64,000 bases of DNA, taken from the NCBI RefSeq assembly GCF_003367175.1, contig NZ_QRGA01000003.1:496681-560680 (forward strand), in the 5' to 3' direction. The position numbers and the translations under genes are program-made. The stretch comes from Trinickia dinghuensis (lineage in GTDB: Bacteria > Pseudomonadota > Gammaproteobacteria > Burkholderiales > Burkholderiaceae). The notes under the pieces are model-generated. The model was not told the origin of the DNA. It searched no databases and saw only the letters and a program-made list of their open reading frames with translations. This document shows, one piece after another, positions 36,214 through 46,166 of this stretch (position 1 is its first letter; every line of letters begins with the position of its first letter).

Positions 36214-37347
36214 TCACCCGGGCTCGACCGTAAACCCGCGCTGACGCAGGAGCGCGAGCACCCCTTTCGGCCCACCCAAATGCAGTGCCCCGATCGCGAC
36301 GAAAATCGGACGATTGGGCGCGGCGATCGCGTTCATCCGCACCGCGAAGCGCCGGTTGCGCTCATAGACGATGCGGTTGTCGAGCGCTTGCGCGACAGCG
36401 AGCGTGCGCGCGAGCCGCTCCGACTTCGCCGACGCCCAAGCCGCGATCGCGTCGGCATCGCCGATCCGCCACAGCCGATGCAGCGTCTTCACGTCGTCCA
36501 TGTTCTGCGTCGGCGTCTGCGCGATGTCCTGCGCCAGCATCTCGCGCTGCTCGGCCAGCGTCAGATTCGTGAACGCCCGCATCTGCTCGGCCAGCGTCTC
36601 CAGCCCGACGATCTTGCCCTTGGTCGGCAAAAAGACGTTTTCGAGCTGCGCCTCGGTGCCGTATTCGGTTTGCAGGCCCGCGGCCAGCGAATCGTAAGTT
36701 TCGACGAGCAGCGCGGCCAGCCAAGGCCGTGTCTTCTTGATTTCCTCGAGCGCAGCCGGATTGCCGCGCAAGCGAAACGCGAGCTTGTGCATGATCGCCT
36801 CGGGCAGCAAGCGCGGCAGGCAGGCATAGGAACAGACGCCGTACTTCGAGACGTCGTCTTGCGAACGCAGCAGATCGTCGGGCGAAATCTCGAGCGCAAG
36901 CGTAGGCGACGCCCTCAGCGCAGCCATGATCGGCGGCCGAAATGGCTGATTCTGGGGGTAATCGTAGGGATCGCCGACGTGCAGCGTCCCAAGCAGGTAG
37001 ATCGTCGTCGTGCCTTTCGTGGCGACGTAAAACGGCATATGAGCCGGCTCGGCCCGCACATGGCCGCTCGCGGTGGTCCCGCCGAAGCCGGGCGGCGGCC
37101 CATGAAAACCGGGAATCGCCGCGCTCGGCGAAGGCGCCGCTTGCGCGACGGGTGCGGCGGCAGGCCCCGCGAAAGCCGGAGAAATCGGCCCGCCGGAGCG
37201 CGGATCGAGCGCCAGCGTGAAGAGAAACGTGAGCACGAGCACCTGCAACCGTCGCAGGCAGGCCCGTGCCCGCCGCGCGAGGACGGCCCCGAAGGCGTCC
37301 TCGCGCGAGCGGCGCGCACGGTTACGCGCCGCTCGCGCTTCAGCCAT
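36214..37347 (-). CDS. TraB/GumN family protein coupled to the dipeptide ABC operon
   Basis: A 377-residue protein. A hydrophobic segment at about 34-48 (a signal anchor) is followed by a Pro/Ala-rich linker and the TraB/GumN domain: IYLLGTLHVGDPYDY, an acidic residue in LALEISPDDL, then IFVAIGALHLGGPKGVLALL. The GTLHVG and GALHLGGPKG repeats are the family signature and probably bind metal; some relatives are peptidases (Tiki-like). Its ATG overlaps the dppF stop by eight bases (ATGGCTGA), so it is translated with the peptide transporter. A peptidase role on imported or periplasmic peptides is plausible but unproven. Confidence 0.85.
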   Translation of the reverse strand: MAEARAARNRARRSREDAFGAVLARRARACLRRLQVLVLTFLFTLALDPRSGGPISPAFAGPAAAPVAQAAPSPSAAIPGFHGPPPGFGGTTASGHVRAEPAHMPFYVATKGTTTIYLLGTLHVGDPYDYPQNQPFRPPIMAALRASPTLALEISPDDLLRSQDDVSKYGVCSYACLPRLLPEAIMHKLAFRLRGNPAALEEIKKTRPWLAALLVETYDSLAAGLQTEYGTEAQLENVFLPTKGKIVGLETLAEQMRAFTNLTLAEQREMLAQDIAQTPTQNMDDVKTLHRLWRIGDADAIAAWASAKSERLARTLAVAQALDNRIVYERNRRFAVRMNAIAAPNRPIFVAIGALHLGGPKGVLALLRQRGFTVEPG

Positions 37348-38359
37348 CCGCGTCCCCCACCTCTTCGGCGCGGTGACACGACACGAGGCGGCCGTCGACT
37401 TCGCGCAGCTTCGGCTCCTCCGCCCGGCACCGGTCGATCGCGTACGGGCAGCGCTGATGGAACGTACAGCCCGAAGGCGGATTGAGCGGCGACGGCATTT
37501 CGCCTTCCAGCTTGATCTGCGTGCGCCGGTCGGCCTCGAAGATGGCCGGCGTGGCCGACATCAGCGAACGCGTGTACGGATGGCGCGGCTTGGCGAAGAT
37601 CGTCTTTTTCTCGCCCAACTCCGCCACGCCGCCGAAGTACATGACCATCACGTCGTCGGCAATGTGCTCGACGACGGACAGGTTGTGCGAAATGAAGACG
37701 TAGCTCGTCTTGAACTGCTCTTGCAGGTCCATAAACAGATTCAGGATCTGCGCCTGGATGGAAACGTCGAGCGCCGAAACGGGCTCGTCGGCCACCACGA
37801 TACGCGGATCCAGAATCATCGCACGAGCGATGGCAATCCGCTGCCTTTGTCCGCCGGAAAACATGTGCGGATAGCGTTTTGCGTGTTCCGGACGCAACCC
37901 GACCGTGCGCATCATCTGCGCCACGCGGCCCGCGCGCTCCGTCGCGCTCATTTGAGCGTTGATGACGAGCGGCTCGGAAAGCGTCTGCTCGACCGTCTTG
38001 CGCGGATTGAGCGAGGCGAACGGGTTCTGGAACACCATTTGCACGCGGCGGCGCAGTTGGGCCAGCTTCTCCTTGTCGGCCCCCGCCACGTCCTCGCCTT
38101 CGACGAGCAGCCGTCCCGACGTGGGCGGCTCGATCATCGTCAGCTGCCGGGCGAGCGTCGACTTGCCGCAGCCCGACTCGCCGACGACGGCCAGCGTCTT
38201 GCCGCGCACGAGCGAAAACGACACCCCGTTCAGCGCCTTGACCGTCGCCTGGCCGAACATGCCGCGCCTGACGGGGTAATGCTTCGCGAGCCCATCCGCG
38301 ACCAGCACGAGGTTATCGTCATGCCGCGGCGCGCGCGTCACTTCCGGGACTGCGTTCAT
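37340..38359 (-). CDS. dppF: Dipeptide ABC transporter ATP-binding protein DppF
   Basis: A 339-residue ABC ATPase. Walker [10 protein letters not shown], signature SGGQRQR, and Walker [12 protein letters not shown] are present. The C-terminal oligopeptide-type extension has the cysteine block [14 protein letters not shown], which in DppF/OppF proteins can hold an Fe-S cluster. The start at 38359 overlaps the dppD stop (ATGA). It pairs with DppD to energise DppBC. Confidence 0.93.
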   Translation of the reverse strand: MNAVPEVTRAPRHDDNLVLVADGLAKHYPVRRGMFGQATVKALNGVSFSLVRGKTLAVVGESGCGKSTLARQLTMIEPPTSGRLLVEGEDVAGADKEKLAQLRRRVQMVFQNPFASLNPRKTVEQTLSEPLVINAQMSATERAGRVAQMMRTVGLRPEHAKRYPHMFSGGQRQRIAIARAMILDPRIVVADEPVSALDVSIQAQILNLFMDLQEQFKTSYVFISHNLSVVEHIADDVMVMYFGGVAELGEKKTIFAKPRHPYTRSLMSATPAIFEADRRTQIKLEGEMPSPLNPPSGCTFHQRCPYAIDRCRAEEPKLREVDGRLVSCHRAEEVGDADG

Positions 38360-39363
38360 CGGGCGCCTCCGTGCTGGGTCGTGTTCGAGCGCATGGCTTC
38401 GAGGTTCAAAGGTTTGATGCAGCGCACACCTGCGAGCGCATTGTGCGGATCGACCGCATCCAACGCCGGCCGGCCCTTGCGGCAGTCGTCCACCGCGTAT
38501 TTGCAGCGCGGGGCGAACAGGCACCCGCTCGGGCGGTCGTCACGGCCCGGCACCATCCCGGGCAGCGCCGAGAGCCGCTTGGCACCGCGATTGTGCTCGG
38601 GAATGGCCGCGAGCAGCGCTTCCGTGTACGGATGATGCGGCTGCGCGAAGATGTCGGGCACCCGATTCGTCTCGATGACTTCGCCCGCATACATGACCGC
38701 CACGCGCTGAGCCACTTGGGAGACCACGGCCAGATCGTGCGAGATCAGCACGAGCGCCATGCCGCGCTCCTTCTGCAGCTTGACGAGCAGATCCATGATC
38801 TGCGCCTGGATCGTCACGTCCAGCGCGGTCGTCGGTTCGTCGGCGATCAACAGCTTCGGGTTGCAGGCCACGGCCATCGCGATCATCACGCGCTGATTCA
38901 TGCCGCCCGAAAGCTGATGCGGAAATGCCGTGATCCGGCCTTTGGCGTCGGGAATGCCCACCTGATCGAGCAACTCGAGCGCGCGCCGATCGAGCGCCGC
39001 GCCGCGCAGCCCCTCGTGCAGCTTCAGCACTTCCTTGATCTGATAGCCGACGGTGTAGCTCGGATTGAGGCTCGTCAGCGCATCCTGGAACACCATCGCG
39101 ATGTCCTTGCCGACGATCTTTCGGCGCGCTTTCGCCGAGGCTTTCAGCAGATCCTTGCCGTCGAACGTGACTTCGTCGGCGGTGACGACGCCTGGCGCGT
39201 CGATGAGGCCCATCAGCGCCATCATCGTCACGCTCTTGCCCGAGCCCGATTCGCCGACGACGCCCACGACCTCGCCGGGGGCAACGGTGAGGCTCATGCC
39301 GTCGACGGCCGGTGCGCCGCCGAATGTGACAGCCAGATTACGGATGGTCAGAAGATTGTTCAT
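38356..39363 (-). CDS. dppD: Dipeptide ABC transporter ATP-binding protein DppD
   Basis: A 335-residue ABC ATPase. It starts [20 protein letters not shown]; Walker [10 protein letters not shown], signature LSGGMNQR and Walker [13 protein letters not shown] are clear. A C-terminal cysteine block ([14 protein letters not shown]) follows. The ATG at 39363 is 2 bases after the dppC stop. The long upstream open frame is antisense-like sequence over dppC. Confidence 0.93.
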   Translation of the reverse strand: MNNLLTIRNLAVTFGGAPAVDGMSLTVAPGEVVGVVGESGSGKSVTMMALMGLIDAPGVVTADEVTFDGKDLLKASAKARRKIVGKDIAMVFQDALTSLNPSYTVGYQIKEVLKLHEGLRGAALDRRALELLDQVGIPDAKGRITAFPHQLSGGMNQRVMIAMAVACNPKLLIADEPTTALDVTIQAQIMDLLVKLQKERGMALVLISHDLAVVSQVAQRVAVMYAGEVIETNRVPDIFAQPHHPYTEALLAAIPEHNRGAKRLSALPGMVPGRDDRPSGCLFAPRCKYAVDDCRKGRPALDAVDPHNALAGVRCIKPLNLEAMRSNTTQHGGAR

Positions 39364-39365
39364 GA

Positions 39366-40280
39366 TTAAGCCAACCGTTTCAGTTTCGGATCGAGCGCGT
39401 CGCGCAGCCCGTCGCCGAGCAGATTGATCGCGAGCACCGAAATGAGAATCGCCATGCCGGGCATCGTCACGATCCACCAGGCGTTGTCGATATAGTCGCG
39501 CGCCGATGCGAGCATCGCGCCCCACTCGGCCGTCGGCGGTTGCACGCCGAGCCCGAGGAAGCCGAGCGCGGCCGCGTCGAGAATCGCCGACGAAAACCCG
39601 AGCGTCGCCTGCACGATCAGCGGTGCCGTGCAGTTGGGCAGCACCTGCGAGAACATGAGCCGCGGCGTGCCGGCACCGGCCACGCGCGAGGCGGTCACGT
39701 ACTCCTTCTGCAGTTCGCCCTGCGCCGATGCCCGCGTCAAGCGCACGTAGCCGGGCAGCGCGACGATCGCGATCGCGAACATCGTGTTGGTCAGCCCCGG
39801 GCCGATGATCGCGACGACGGCCACCGCCAGCAGCAGCGACGGCAGCGCGAGCAGCACGTCCATCGCGCGCATGATCGGCGTATCGGCCCAGCCGAAGAAC
39901 GCCGCGCAAAGGCCGAGCACGATGCCCGGAAGCAGCGCCAGCACGACCGACACGAAGCCGATCCAGAACGACATGCGCGCACCGTACATCAGGCGGGACA
40001 AGATGTCGCGGCCCGCTTCGTCGGTGCCGAGCACGAACTTCCAGTTGCCGCCGTCGAGCCAGGCCGGCGGAATCTTGACGTAGTCGCGGTACTGCGCGAT
40101 CGGGCTATGCGGGGCGATCAGCGGGGCGAAAATCGCGACGAAAACCAGCACGAGCACGACGATGCCGGCCGCCACCGCGCCGCGATTGCGCGAAAAGTTG
40201 CTCCAGAACTCGCGCAGCGCGAGTGCGCGTCCACTGGGCGGCGTGACGCTTTGAGGAACCGTGTTTTGAATGTCTGCCAT
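39366..40280 (-). CDS. dppC: Dipeptide ABC transporter permease DppC
   Basis: A 304-residue permease with about six segments. [20 protein letters not shown] is the N-terminal OppC-type block; the EAA loop [20 protein letters not shown] couples to the ATPases. [18 protein letters not shown] is a DppC/OppC hallmark. The ATG at 40280 has GGAG upstream and is 14 bases after the dppB stop. Confidence 0.94.
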   Translation of the reverse strand: MADIQNTVPQSVTPPSGRALALREFWSNFSRNRGAVAAGIVVLVLVFVAIFAPLIAPHSPIAQYRDYVKIPPAWLDGGNWKFVLGTDEAGRDILSRLMYGARMSFWIGFVSVVLALLPGIVLGLCAAFFGWADTPIMRAMDVLLALPSLLLAVAVVAIIGPGLTNTMFAIAIVALPGYVRLTRASAQGELQKEYVTASRVAGAGTPRLMFSQVLPNCTAPLIVQATLGFSSAILDAAALGFLGLGVQPPTAEWGAMLASARDYIDNAWWIVTMPGMAILISVLAINLLGDGLRDALDPKLKRLA

Positions 40281-40294
40281 GATTGCGGGCTCCT

Positions 40295-41305
40295 TTAGCG
40301 CGTGTGGCGAATGCGGGGATTGAGCACGCCGTAGAGCAAATCGACGCAAAGATTCACGACGATCACGAGCGACGCGATCATCAGAATCCCGCCTTGCACG
40401 ACCGGGTAGTCGCGCCGGCTGATCGCATCGATGAGCCATTTGCCGATGCCGGGCCACGAAAACAGCGTCTCGGTCAGCACCGCGCCCGCGAGCAGCGTGC
40501 CGACTTGAAGACCGATCACGGTCACGACCGGAATCAGCGCATTGCGCAGCGCATGCACGACGATCACGCGCACGGGCGAGAGCCCTTTCGCGCGCGCTGT
40601 GCGGATGTAGTCCTCGCGCAGCACCTCGAGCATCGAGGACCGCGTCATGCGGGCGACGACCGCGAGCGGAATCGTGCCGAGCACGATCGCGGGCAGGATC
40701 AGGTGGCTCACGGCGGATTTGAACGAACCTTCATCGGGCGCCAGCAGCGCATCGATCAGCATGAAGCCCGTCACGTGAGGAATGTCGTACTCGACGGCGA
40801 TGCGGCCCGACACGGGCGTCCACCCGAGTGCGACGGAGAAAAACATGATGAGGATGAGGCCCCACCAGAAGATCGGCATCGAATAGCCGGTCAGCGCGGT
40901 GCCCATCACGCCGTGATCGACGATCGTGCCGCGCTTGAGCGCCGCGACGACGCCGGCCGGCAGGCCGATGACGAGCGCGAACACCATCGCGCAGATCGAC
41001 AGCTCGACGGTGGCCGGGAAACGTGCCAGAAATTCGTTCATCACGCTCGTATTGGTGATGATCGATACGCCGAGGTTCCCGTGCAGCGCACGCCACACGT
41101 AATGGATGTACTGCATCGGCAGCGGCTCGTCGAGCCCGAGCCGGTGCAGCGCGGCCGCGTGCATCGCCGGATCGACGCCGCGCTCGCCCATCATGACTTC
41201 GATCGGGTCGCCGGGAATCAGGTGGATGAGCGCGAAGGCGAGAATCGTGATGCCGATGAACGTCGGTATCACCATCCCGATGCGACGTAATACGAATCGG
41301 AACAT
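40295..41305 (-). CDS. dppB: Dipeptide ABC transporter permease DppB
   Basis: A 336-residue permease. MFRFVLRRIGMVIPTFIGIT and HLIPGDPIEVMMGERG are the standard DppB/OppB opening, and TRSSMLEVLREDYIRTARAK is the EAA loop. ETLFSWPGIGKWLIDAIS is the conserved C-terminal block. It follows the SBP gene at 41427 by 121 bases. Confidence 0.95.
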   Translation of the reverse strand: MFRFVLRRIGMVIPTFIGITILAFALIHLIPGDPIEVMMGERGVDPAMHAAALHRLGLDEPLPMQYIHYVWRALHGNLGVSIITNTSVMNEFLARFPATVELSICAMVFALVIGLPAGVVAALKRGTIVDHGVMGTALTGYSMPIFWWGLILIMFFSVALGWTPVSGRIAVEYDIPHVTGFMLIDALLAPDEGSFKSAVSHLILPAIVLGTIPLAVVARMTRSSMLEVLREDYIRTARAKGLSPVRVIVVHALRNALIPVVTVIGLQVGTLLAGAVLTETLFSWPGIGKWLIDAISRRDYPVVQGGILMIASLVIVVNLCVDLLYGVLNPRIRHTR

Positions 41306-41426
41306 GGTTCGTCCCTTTATCTTGCAGGAGAAAAAACGCGACCGGCGACGAGGGACGCGAGGTCCCTGTCGCCGGAGAACGAGCTAGCGCTCCCGGGCAT
41401 GCCCGAAAGAGCGTACCGCATCGCCG

Positions 41427-43058
41427 TTACTTCAGGCTGACGCCGTCGAAACGGGCATAGCCGAGCGGCTCGATGCGCATGTCGACGACGTTCTTGGTCG
41501 TCGGTTGATAGATGGTGGAGTGCGCGATCGGAGAGAACGGCAGTTGCTGGGCGAAGATCTGCTGCGCTTGCGTGTAGATCTTCGAGCGTGCGTCCTGCCC
41601 ATTCGTCGTGCGGCCCTTCTGGATCAGATCGTCGAACGGCTTGTAGCACCACTTCGAGAAGTTGTTGCCGTTCACAGCCTCACAGCCGAGCAGCGTGCCG
41701 AGCCAGTTGTCGGGATCGCCGTTGTCGCCGCTCCAGCCGATCAGCATCGAATCGTCTTCGCCCGCGTGCGCGCGCTTGATGTACTCGCCCCACTCATAGG
41801 TGACGATCTTCGCCTTGACCCCGATCTTGGCCCAGTCGGACTGGATCATCTCGGCCATCAGCTTCGCGTTCGGGTTGTACGGCCGCTGCACGGGCATGGC
41901 CCAGAGCGTGATGTCGAAGCCGTTGGGGAATCCGGCCTTCGTGAGCAGCGCTTTCGCCTTGGTCGGATCGTAGGAGGGCAGATTCAGGTTGCCGTCGTAC
42001 GACCATTGCGTCGGCGGCATCGGCGCCTTCGCCGGCTGGCCTGCGCCTTGGTAGACGGAGTCGATGATGGCCTTCTTGTTGATGGCCATGTCGAGCGCAT
42101 TGCGCACTTCGACGTTGTCGAGCGGCTTATGCGACACGTTGAACGACAGGTAGCCGAGGTTGAAGCCCGCCTGCGACGGCATCGCGATGTCGGCGTCCTT
42201 CTTCAGATCGGCGATGTCAGCCGGATTCGGATAGCTCATGACCTGGCATTCGTTGCGCTTGAGCTTCTGCGCGCGCACGCTCGCATCGGTCGTGATGGAG
42301 AAGATCAGGTTCTTCAGCTTCACGGCGCCCGGCTTCCAGTAGTCGGGGTTGCCGGTGAAACGGATCGTCGCGTCCTTCGTATAGCTCTTGAAGACGAACG
42401 GACCCGTGCCGAGCGGCTTCTGGTTGATGTCCGACGCCTTGCCTTCCTTCATCAATTGATCCGCGTACTCCTTCGACAGGATCGATGCGAATTCCATCGC
42501 CATGTTCTGGATGAACGGCGCGTTCACTTGGCTCAGCGTGAAGCGCACCGTGTACGGATCGACTTTTTCGACCTTCGTGATCAGCTTGTCGAGACCCATG
42601 TCGGTGAAGTACGGAAACGACACCGGATAGGCCTTGCGGAACGGCTGGTTCGGATCGAGCATGCGCTCGAACGTGAAGACAACGTCGTCGGCGTTGAACT
42701 CCCGCGTCGGCTTGAAATAGTCAGTCGTTTGGAACTTCACGCCGTGACGAAGATGAAAGGTATACGTCTTTCCGTCAGGCGAAACATCCCACGACTCGGC
42801 GAGCGCCGGCTCCACCTGCGTGCTGCCGCGCTTGAATTCGACAAGGCGGTTGTAGACGGTGAACGTGTTCGCGGTGAAGTCGGTACCCGTCGTGTATTGC
42901 GCGGGATCGAAACCGGCAGGACTCCCCTCGGAGCAGTACACGAGGGTCTTGTTGGGGATGTCGGCCGCGTGCGAGATCGTCGCTGCGAGCGATACCGTCA
43001 CGGTGGCGGCCGCGATCGCGCTCAACCGCACAGCGCGCAACAGTCTGTTTTGCTTCAT
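41427..43058 (-). CDS. dppA: Dipeptide-type ABC transporter substrate-binding protein 1
   Basis: A 543-residue periplasmic SBP (SBP_bac_5). The signal peptide is MKQNRLLRAVRLSAIAAATV through ISHA; mature NKTLVYCSEGSPAGFDPAQY is the DppA start. ALAESWDVSPDGKTYTFHLR is the family motif. It is next to dppB and is the nearer of two tandem SBPs. The ligand may be a dipeptide, heme or gamma-glutamyl peptide. The ATG at 43058 has GGAGG upstream. Confidence 0.92.
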   Translation of the reverse strand: MKQNRLLRAVRLSAIAAATVTVSLAATISHAADIPNKTLVYCSEGSPAGFDPAQYTTGTDFTANTFTVYNRLVEFKRGSTQVEPALAESWDVSPDGKTYTFHLRHGVKFQTTDYFKPTREFNADDVVFTFERMLDPNQPFRKAYPVSFPYFTDMGLDKLITKVEKVDPYTVRFTLSQVNAPFIQNMAMEFASILSKEYADQLMKEGKASDINQKPLGTGPFVFKSYTKDATIRFTGNPDYWKPGAVKLKNLIFSITTDASVRAQKLKRNECQVMSYPNPADIADLKKDADIAMPSQAGFNLGYLSFNVSHKPLDNVEVRNALDMAINKKAIIDSVYQGAGQPAKAPMPPTQWSYDGNLNLPSYDPTKAKALLTKAGFPNGFDITLWAMPVQRPYNPNAKLMAEMIQSDWAKIGVKAKIVTYEWGEYIKRAHAGEDDSMLIGWSGDNGDPDNWLGTLLGCEAVNGNNFSKWCYKPFDDLIQKGRTTNGQDARSKIYTQAQQIFAQQLPFSPIAHSTIYQPTTKNVVDMRIEPLGYARFDGVSLK

Positions 43059-43327
43059 GTTTCCTCCAGGTCTCATGCCGGCCGTAGCCAGCGTACGCGG
43101 ATATTACTGAGCTTTGATTACCCGAACAAGCGGTCGGGGAAAGCCAACGATCAGCAATTGCTCGCGTTGACTTTTGCCTCGCACATGTTTAGTGCCACTA
43201 AAATTGTCTGTCAATCTACGTCCTCTGATATCTAGTCGAAAGATCGGAGGATTCAACGCGGAGTTACCCGCAAGCACGATTGATTCCGGGGGCGCCGCGA
43301 GCGTCGCGGCGCGGCGTTGCCGGGTTG
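43059..43327. other. Gap between the tandem SBP genes
   Basis: About 270 bases, AT-richer near 43160-43250. TTTAGT and ACTAAA form a 6-base-pair stem (43188-43202). A promoter for dppA may lie here, giving it separate control from the upstream SBP. No gene seen. Confidence 0.3.
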
Positions 43328-44968
43328 CTATTTCAGGCCCACGCCCCAGAACTGCGTGGGGCCGAACGGATCGATCTTGAAGCCCGTGACGTTCTTGCGC
43401 AGCGGCTGGTACACCGTCGAGTGCGCAATCGGCGTAAAAGGCACCTGCTGTTTGAAGATTTCCTGTGCTTTCGTGTAGAGCCGCGTGCGCTGCCCGACGT
43501 CGTTCGTCTCGCGCGCCTTGACGATCAGATCGTCGAACGGCTTGTAGCACCACTTCGAGAAATTGCTGCCGTTCACGGCCGCGCAACCGAGCAGCACGCC
43601 GAGCCAATTGTCGGGATCGCCGTTGTCGCCCGTGAAGCCGATCAGCATCGCGTCGTGCTCGCCCGCATGCGCCCGCCGCACGTACTCGCCCCATTCGTAG
43701 GTCGTGATCTTCGCCTGCACGCCGATCTTCGCCCAGTCGGCCTGGATCATCTCGGCCATCAAACGCGCGTTCGGATTGTAAGGACGCTGCACGGGCATGG
43801 CCCACAGCGTCAACGCGAAGCCATTCGGGTAGCCCGCTTTCGCGAGCAGCGCTTTCGCTTGCGCGGAATCGTAAGGCGCATCCTTGAGCGCCGCATCGTA
43901 CGACCACTGTGTGGGCGGCATCGGGTTGACGGCCACCTCGCCCGCGCCTTGATAAACCGATTTGACGATCGCCTGCTTGTCGATGGCCATGTCGAGCGCG
44001 CGGCGCACGTCGACGTTATCGAGCGGCTTGTGCGTCGTGTTGTAGGCGAGGAAGCCGAGATTGAAGCCGACCTGGTGCGGCACTTGCAGATTGGGGTCGC
44101 TCGACAACGACGCGACGTCCGCCGGGCTCGGATAGTTCATCACGTCGCATTCGCCCGCTTTGAGCTTTTCCTCCCGCACCTGCGGATCGGGCGTGATTTC
44201 GAACACGAGCTTGCTCAAGCGCACGACGCCGCTCTTCCAATAGTCGGGGTTGCCGTCGAAACGGATTGTGGCGTCCTTCTCGTAGCTGTGAAAGATGAAC
44301 GGCCCCGTGCCGATCGGATTGCGATTCAAGTCGGCGGCCTTGCCCTCGCGCATCAATTGACCGGCATATTCCGCGGAGATGATCGACGCGAACGGCATCG
44401 CCAGTTCCGACAAGAACGGCGCGCTTGCGGTATGCAGCGTCATGCGCACGGTGTACGGGTCGAGCTTCTCGACCTTAGCCAGGTTCGCGGCTAGACCTAG
44501 ATCGACGAAGTACGGAAAAGAGACTGGATAGGCCTTACGCAGCGCGTCGTTCGGATCGAGCATGCGCTCGAACGTCTGCACGACATCGTCGGCATCGAAC
44601 TCGCGCGTGGGCTTGAAATACGGCGTCGTATGGAACTTCACGCCGTGACGCAAATGAAACGTATAGACGCGGCCGTCGTCGGAGATCTCCCACGACTGTG
44701 CCAGGCCCGGTTCGACTTTCGTGCCGCCGTGCTCGAATTCGACGAGGCGGTTGTAGACGGTGTACGCCGCGGCGGAAAACTCGACACTCGTCGTGTATTG
44801 CGCCGGATCGAAACCGGCGGGGCTGGCATCGGAGCAGTAGACGAGCGTTTTCGCAGGCAGCTCGGCGGCTGCGCTGTGGCCAGTGCCGAGCAGGACGCTG
44901 GCCATAGCGGCCGCCACGATCATGAACGAAGTGAAGCGGACGGCGGGAAACGGACGACGTACCGGCAT
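43328..44968 (-). CDS. Dipeptide-type ABC transporter substrate-binding protein 2 (paralogue)
   Basis: A 546-residue SBP strongly similar to the one at 41427-43058 along its whole length (both share KTLVYCS then SPAGFDPAQYTT and FHLRHGVKF). A signal peptide ending near GHSAAA is present. It is a tandem duplication that has diverged, probably to widen ligand range. It lies upstream of the dpp genes and is divergent from the RpiR regulator. The start at 44968 gives the best signal peptide; an upstream ATG at 45049 is less likely. Confidence 0.9.
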   Translation of the reverse strand: MPVRRPFPAVRFTSFMIVAAAMASVLLGTGHSAAAELPAKTLVYCSDASPAGFDPAQYTTSVEFSAAAYTVYNRLVEFEHGGTKVEPGLAQSWEISDDGRVYTFHLRHGVKFHTTPYFKPTREFDADDVVQTFERMLDPNDALRKAYPVSFPYFVDLGLAANLAKVEKLDPYTVRMTLHTASAPFLSELAMPFASIISAEYAGQLMREGKAADLNRNPIGTGPFIFHSYEKDATIRFDGNPDYWKSGVVRLSKLVFEITPDPQVREEKLKAGECDVMNYPSPADVASLSSDPNLQVPHQVGFNLGFLAYNTTHKPLDNVDVRRALDMAIDKQAIVKSVYQGAGEVAVNPMPPTQWSYDAALKDAPYDSAQAKALLAKAGYPNGFALTLWAMPVQRPYNPNARLMAEMIQADWAKIGVQAKITTYEWGEYVRRAHAGEHDAMLIGFTGDNGDPDNWLGVLLGCAAVNGSNFSKWCYKPFDDLIVKARETNDVGQRTRLYTKAQEIFKQQVPFTPIAHSTVYQPLRKNVTGFKIDPFGPTQFWGVGLK

Positions 44969-45150
44969 AAACGCTCCTTCATTGGCAAGCGAGCAAGCGT
45001 AGCACGGCGCCCGTACGATGAAATGCACCGTCCATGTAATAACCATCACGACACCGATTACCTTAGATGAATCGTATGCGCCTTATGTCGCGGGTAAACA
45101 CTGAGCCATTGCGCCGTTGACGAACGTTTTTGGCTTGTTAGCATTCCGTC

Positions 45151-45170
45151 AACGTAATGAACGTTACATT
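45151..45170. promoter_or_regulatory. Possible RpiR operator
   Basis: GTAATGAACGTTAC (45154-45167) is an imperfect palindrome (GTAA...TTAC) in the 260 bases between the divergent SBP and RpiR genes. Such a position suits a regulator site. The match to any known RpiR site cannot be judged here. Confidence 0.35.
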
Positions 45171-45228
45171 CCGGGCTACGGCCCGCTCATGCAGCCGAAG
45201 ATTTCATCGATTCATCGAACGAGGCATC

Positions 45229-46089
45229 GTGACCCGCCCTTCCGTGCGCATCCTGCTCAAGCAGCGTGAAGACAGCTTTACCGTCGCGGAGCGGCGCGTC
45301 GTGGCCGTCCTGCTCGCCAACTACCCGAGCGCGGCACTGACGTCGATCTCGCAGCTTGCCGGCGCTGCCGGCGTCAGCGATCCCACGGTTCATCGGCTCG
45401 TCTTGAAGCTCGGATTCGAGGGCTATCCCGAATTTCAACGCGCCTTGCTCACCGAAGTCGACGCCCGCATGAACTCGCCGCTCTCGCGGCTCGAATCGTC
45501 GGCCGACGAGCCGCACACCGAAGACACGCAGCAGGCGATGCTCGGCTCGATGACGCTCGCGATCGGCAAGACGGCGGAGATGGCATCGCGCGAGGACTTC
45601 GAGCGCACCGTCTCGCTGCTCGCCGATCAACAGCGCACCGTGCTTTGCTGCGGCGGCCGCGCGAGCGAGTTCATCGCATCGTGGCTCGCGAGGCTCCTAA
45701 GCCAGTTGCGCCCGCGCGCGCGCCACGTCGAACCGTCGCTCGAACGCGGATCCGAAGCGCTCGCCGATCTCGCGCCGGGCGACGTGCTCGTCGTCTACGA
45801 CTATCGCCGCTACCAAGAGAGCGTCGTTCAATTCGCACGCGTGGCGCGCGAACTCGGCGCGCACGTCGTGCTGTTCACGGACGAGTGGCGCTCGCCCATT
45901 GCGAGCTTCGCCGACGCCGTCTTGGTCTCGTTCGGACAGGCCGCATCGCCGTTCGACACGAAGGTGCCGGTCCTCGCGCAAACCGAAGCGCTCATCGCCG
46001 CGCTCGTGCAACGCGCGCCCGACGAGGCCAAAGCCAGATTGAAACGCATCGAAGCACTGAGAGCCGGGCGCGTCGCCGAGGACGCATAA
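45229..46089 (+). CDS. MurR/RpiR-family transcriptional regulator
   Basis: A 286-residue regulator. The N-terminal RpiR helix-turn-helix domain includes FTVAERRVVAVLLANYPSAA and SISQLAGAAGVSDPTVHRLV. A C-terminal SIS domain (about 120-260) includes RTVLCCGGRASEFIASWLAR and VLVVYDYRRYQESVVQF. GTG at 45229 has GAGG 5 bases upstream and was preferred over an ATG at 45157 that lacks a site. It is divergent from the dpp operon and 53 bases before ggt, so it likely controls both. SIS domains normally bind phosphosugars, so the effector here is unclear. Confidence 0.85.
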   Translation: MTRPSVRILLKQREDSFTVAERRVVAVLLANYPSAALTSISQLAGAAGVSDPTVHRLVLKLGFEGYPEFQRALLTEVDARMNSPLSRLESSADEPHTEDTQQAMLGSMTLAIGKTAEMASREDFERTVSLLADQQRTVLCCGGRASEFIASWLARLLSQLRPRARHVEPSLERGSEALADLAPGDVLVVYDYRRYQESVVQFARVARELGAHVVLFTDEWRSPIASFADAVLVSFGQAASPFDTKVPVLAQTEALIAALVQRAPDEAKARLKRIEALRAGRVAEDA

Positions 46090-46142
46090 CCGGCCGTCAT
46101 TCCCCTGAACCGATAACAAACCTCTCACAGCGAACAGACACG

Positions 46143-46166
46143 ATGAAGATGAAGATGAAGATGAAG
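46143..46166 (+). repeat. Four tandem ATGAAG hexamers at the ggt start
   Basis: The start of ggt is four copies of ATGAAG, encoding Met-Lys four times. Each repeat offers an in-frame start codon. Gain or loss of a unit would keep the frame and only change the signal peptide's charged n-region and start choice. Confidence 0.9.
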
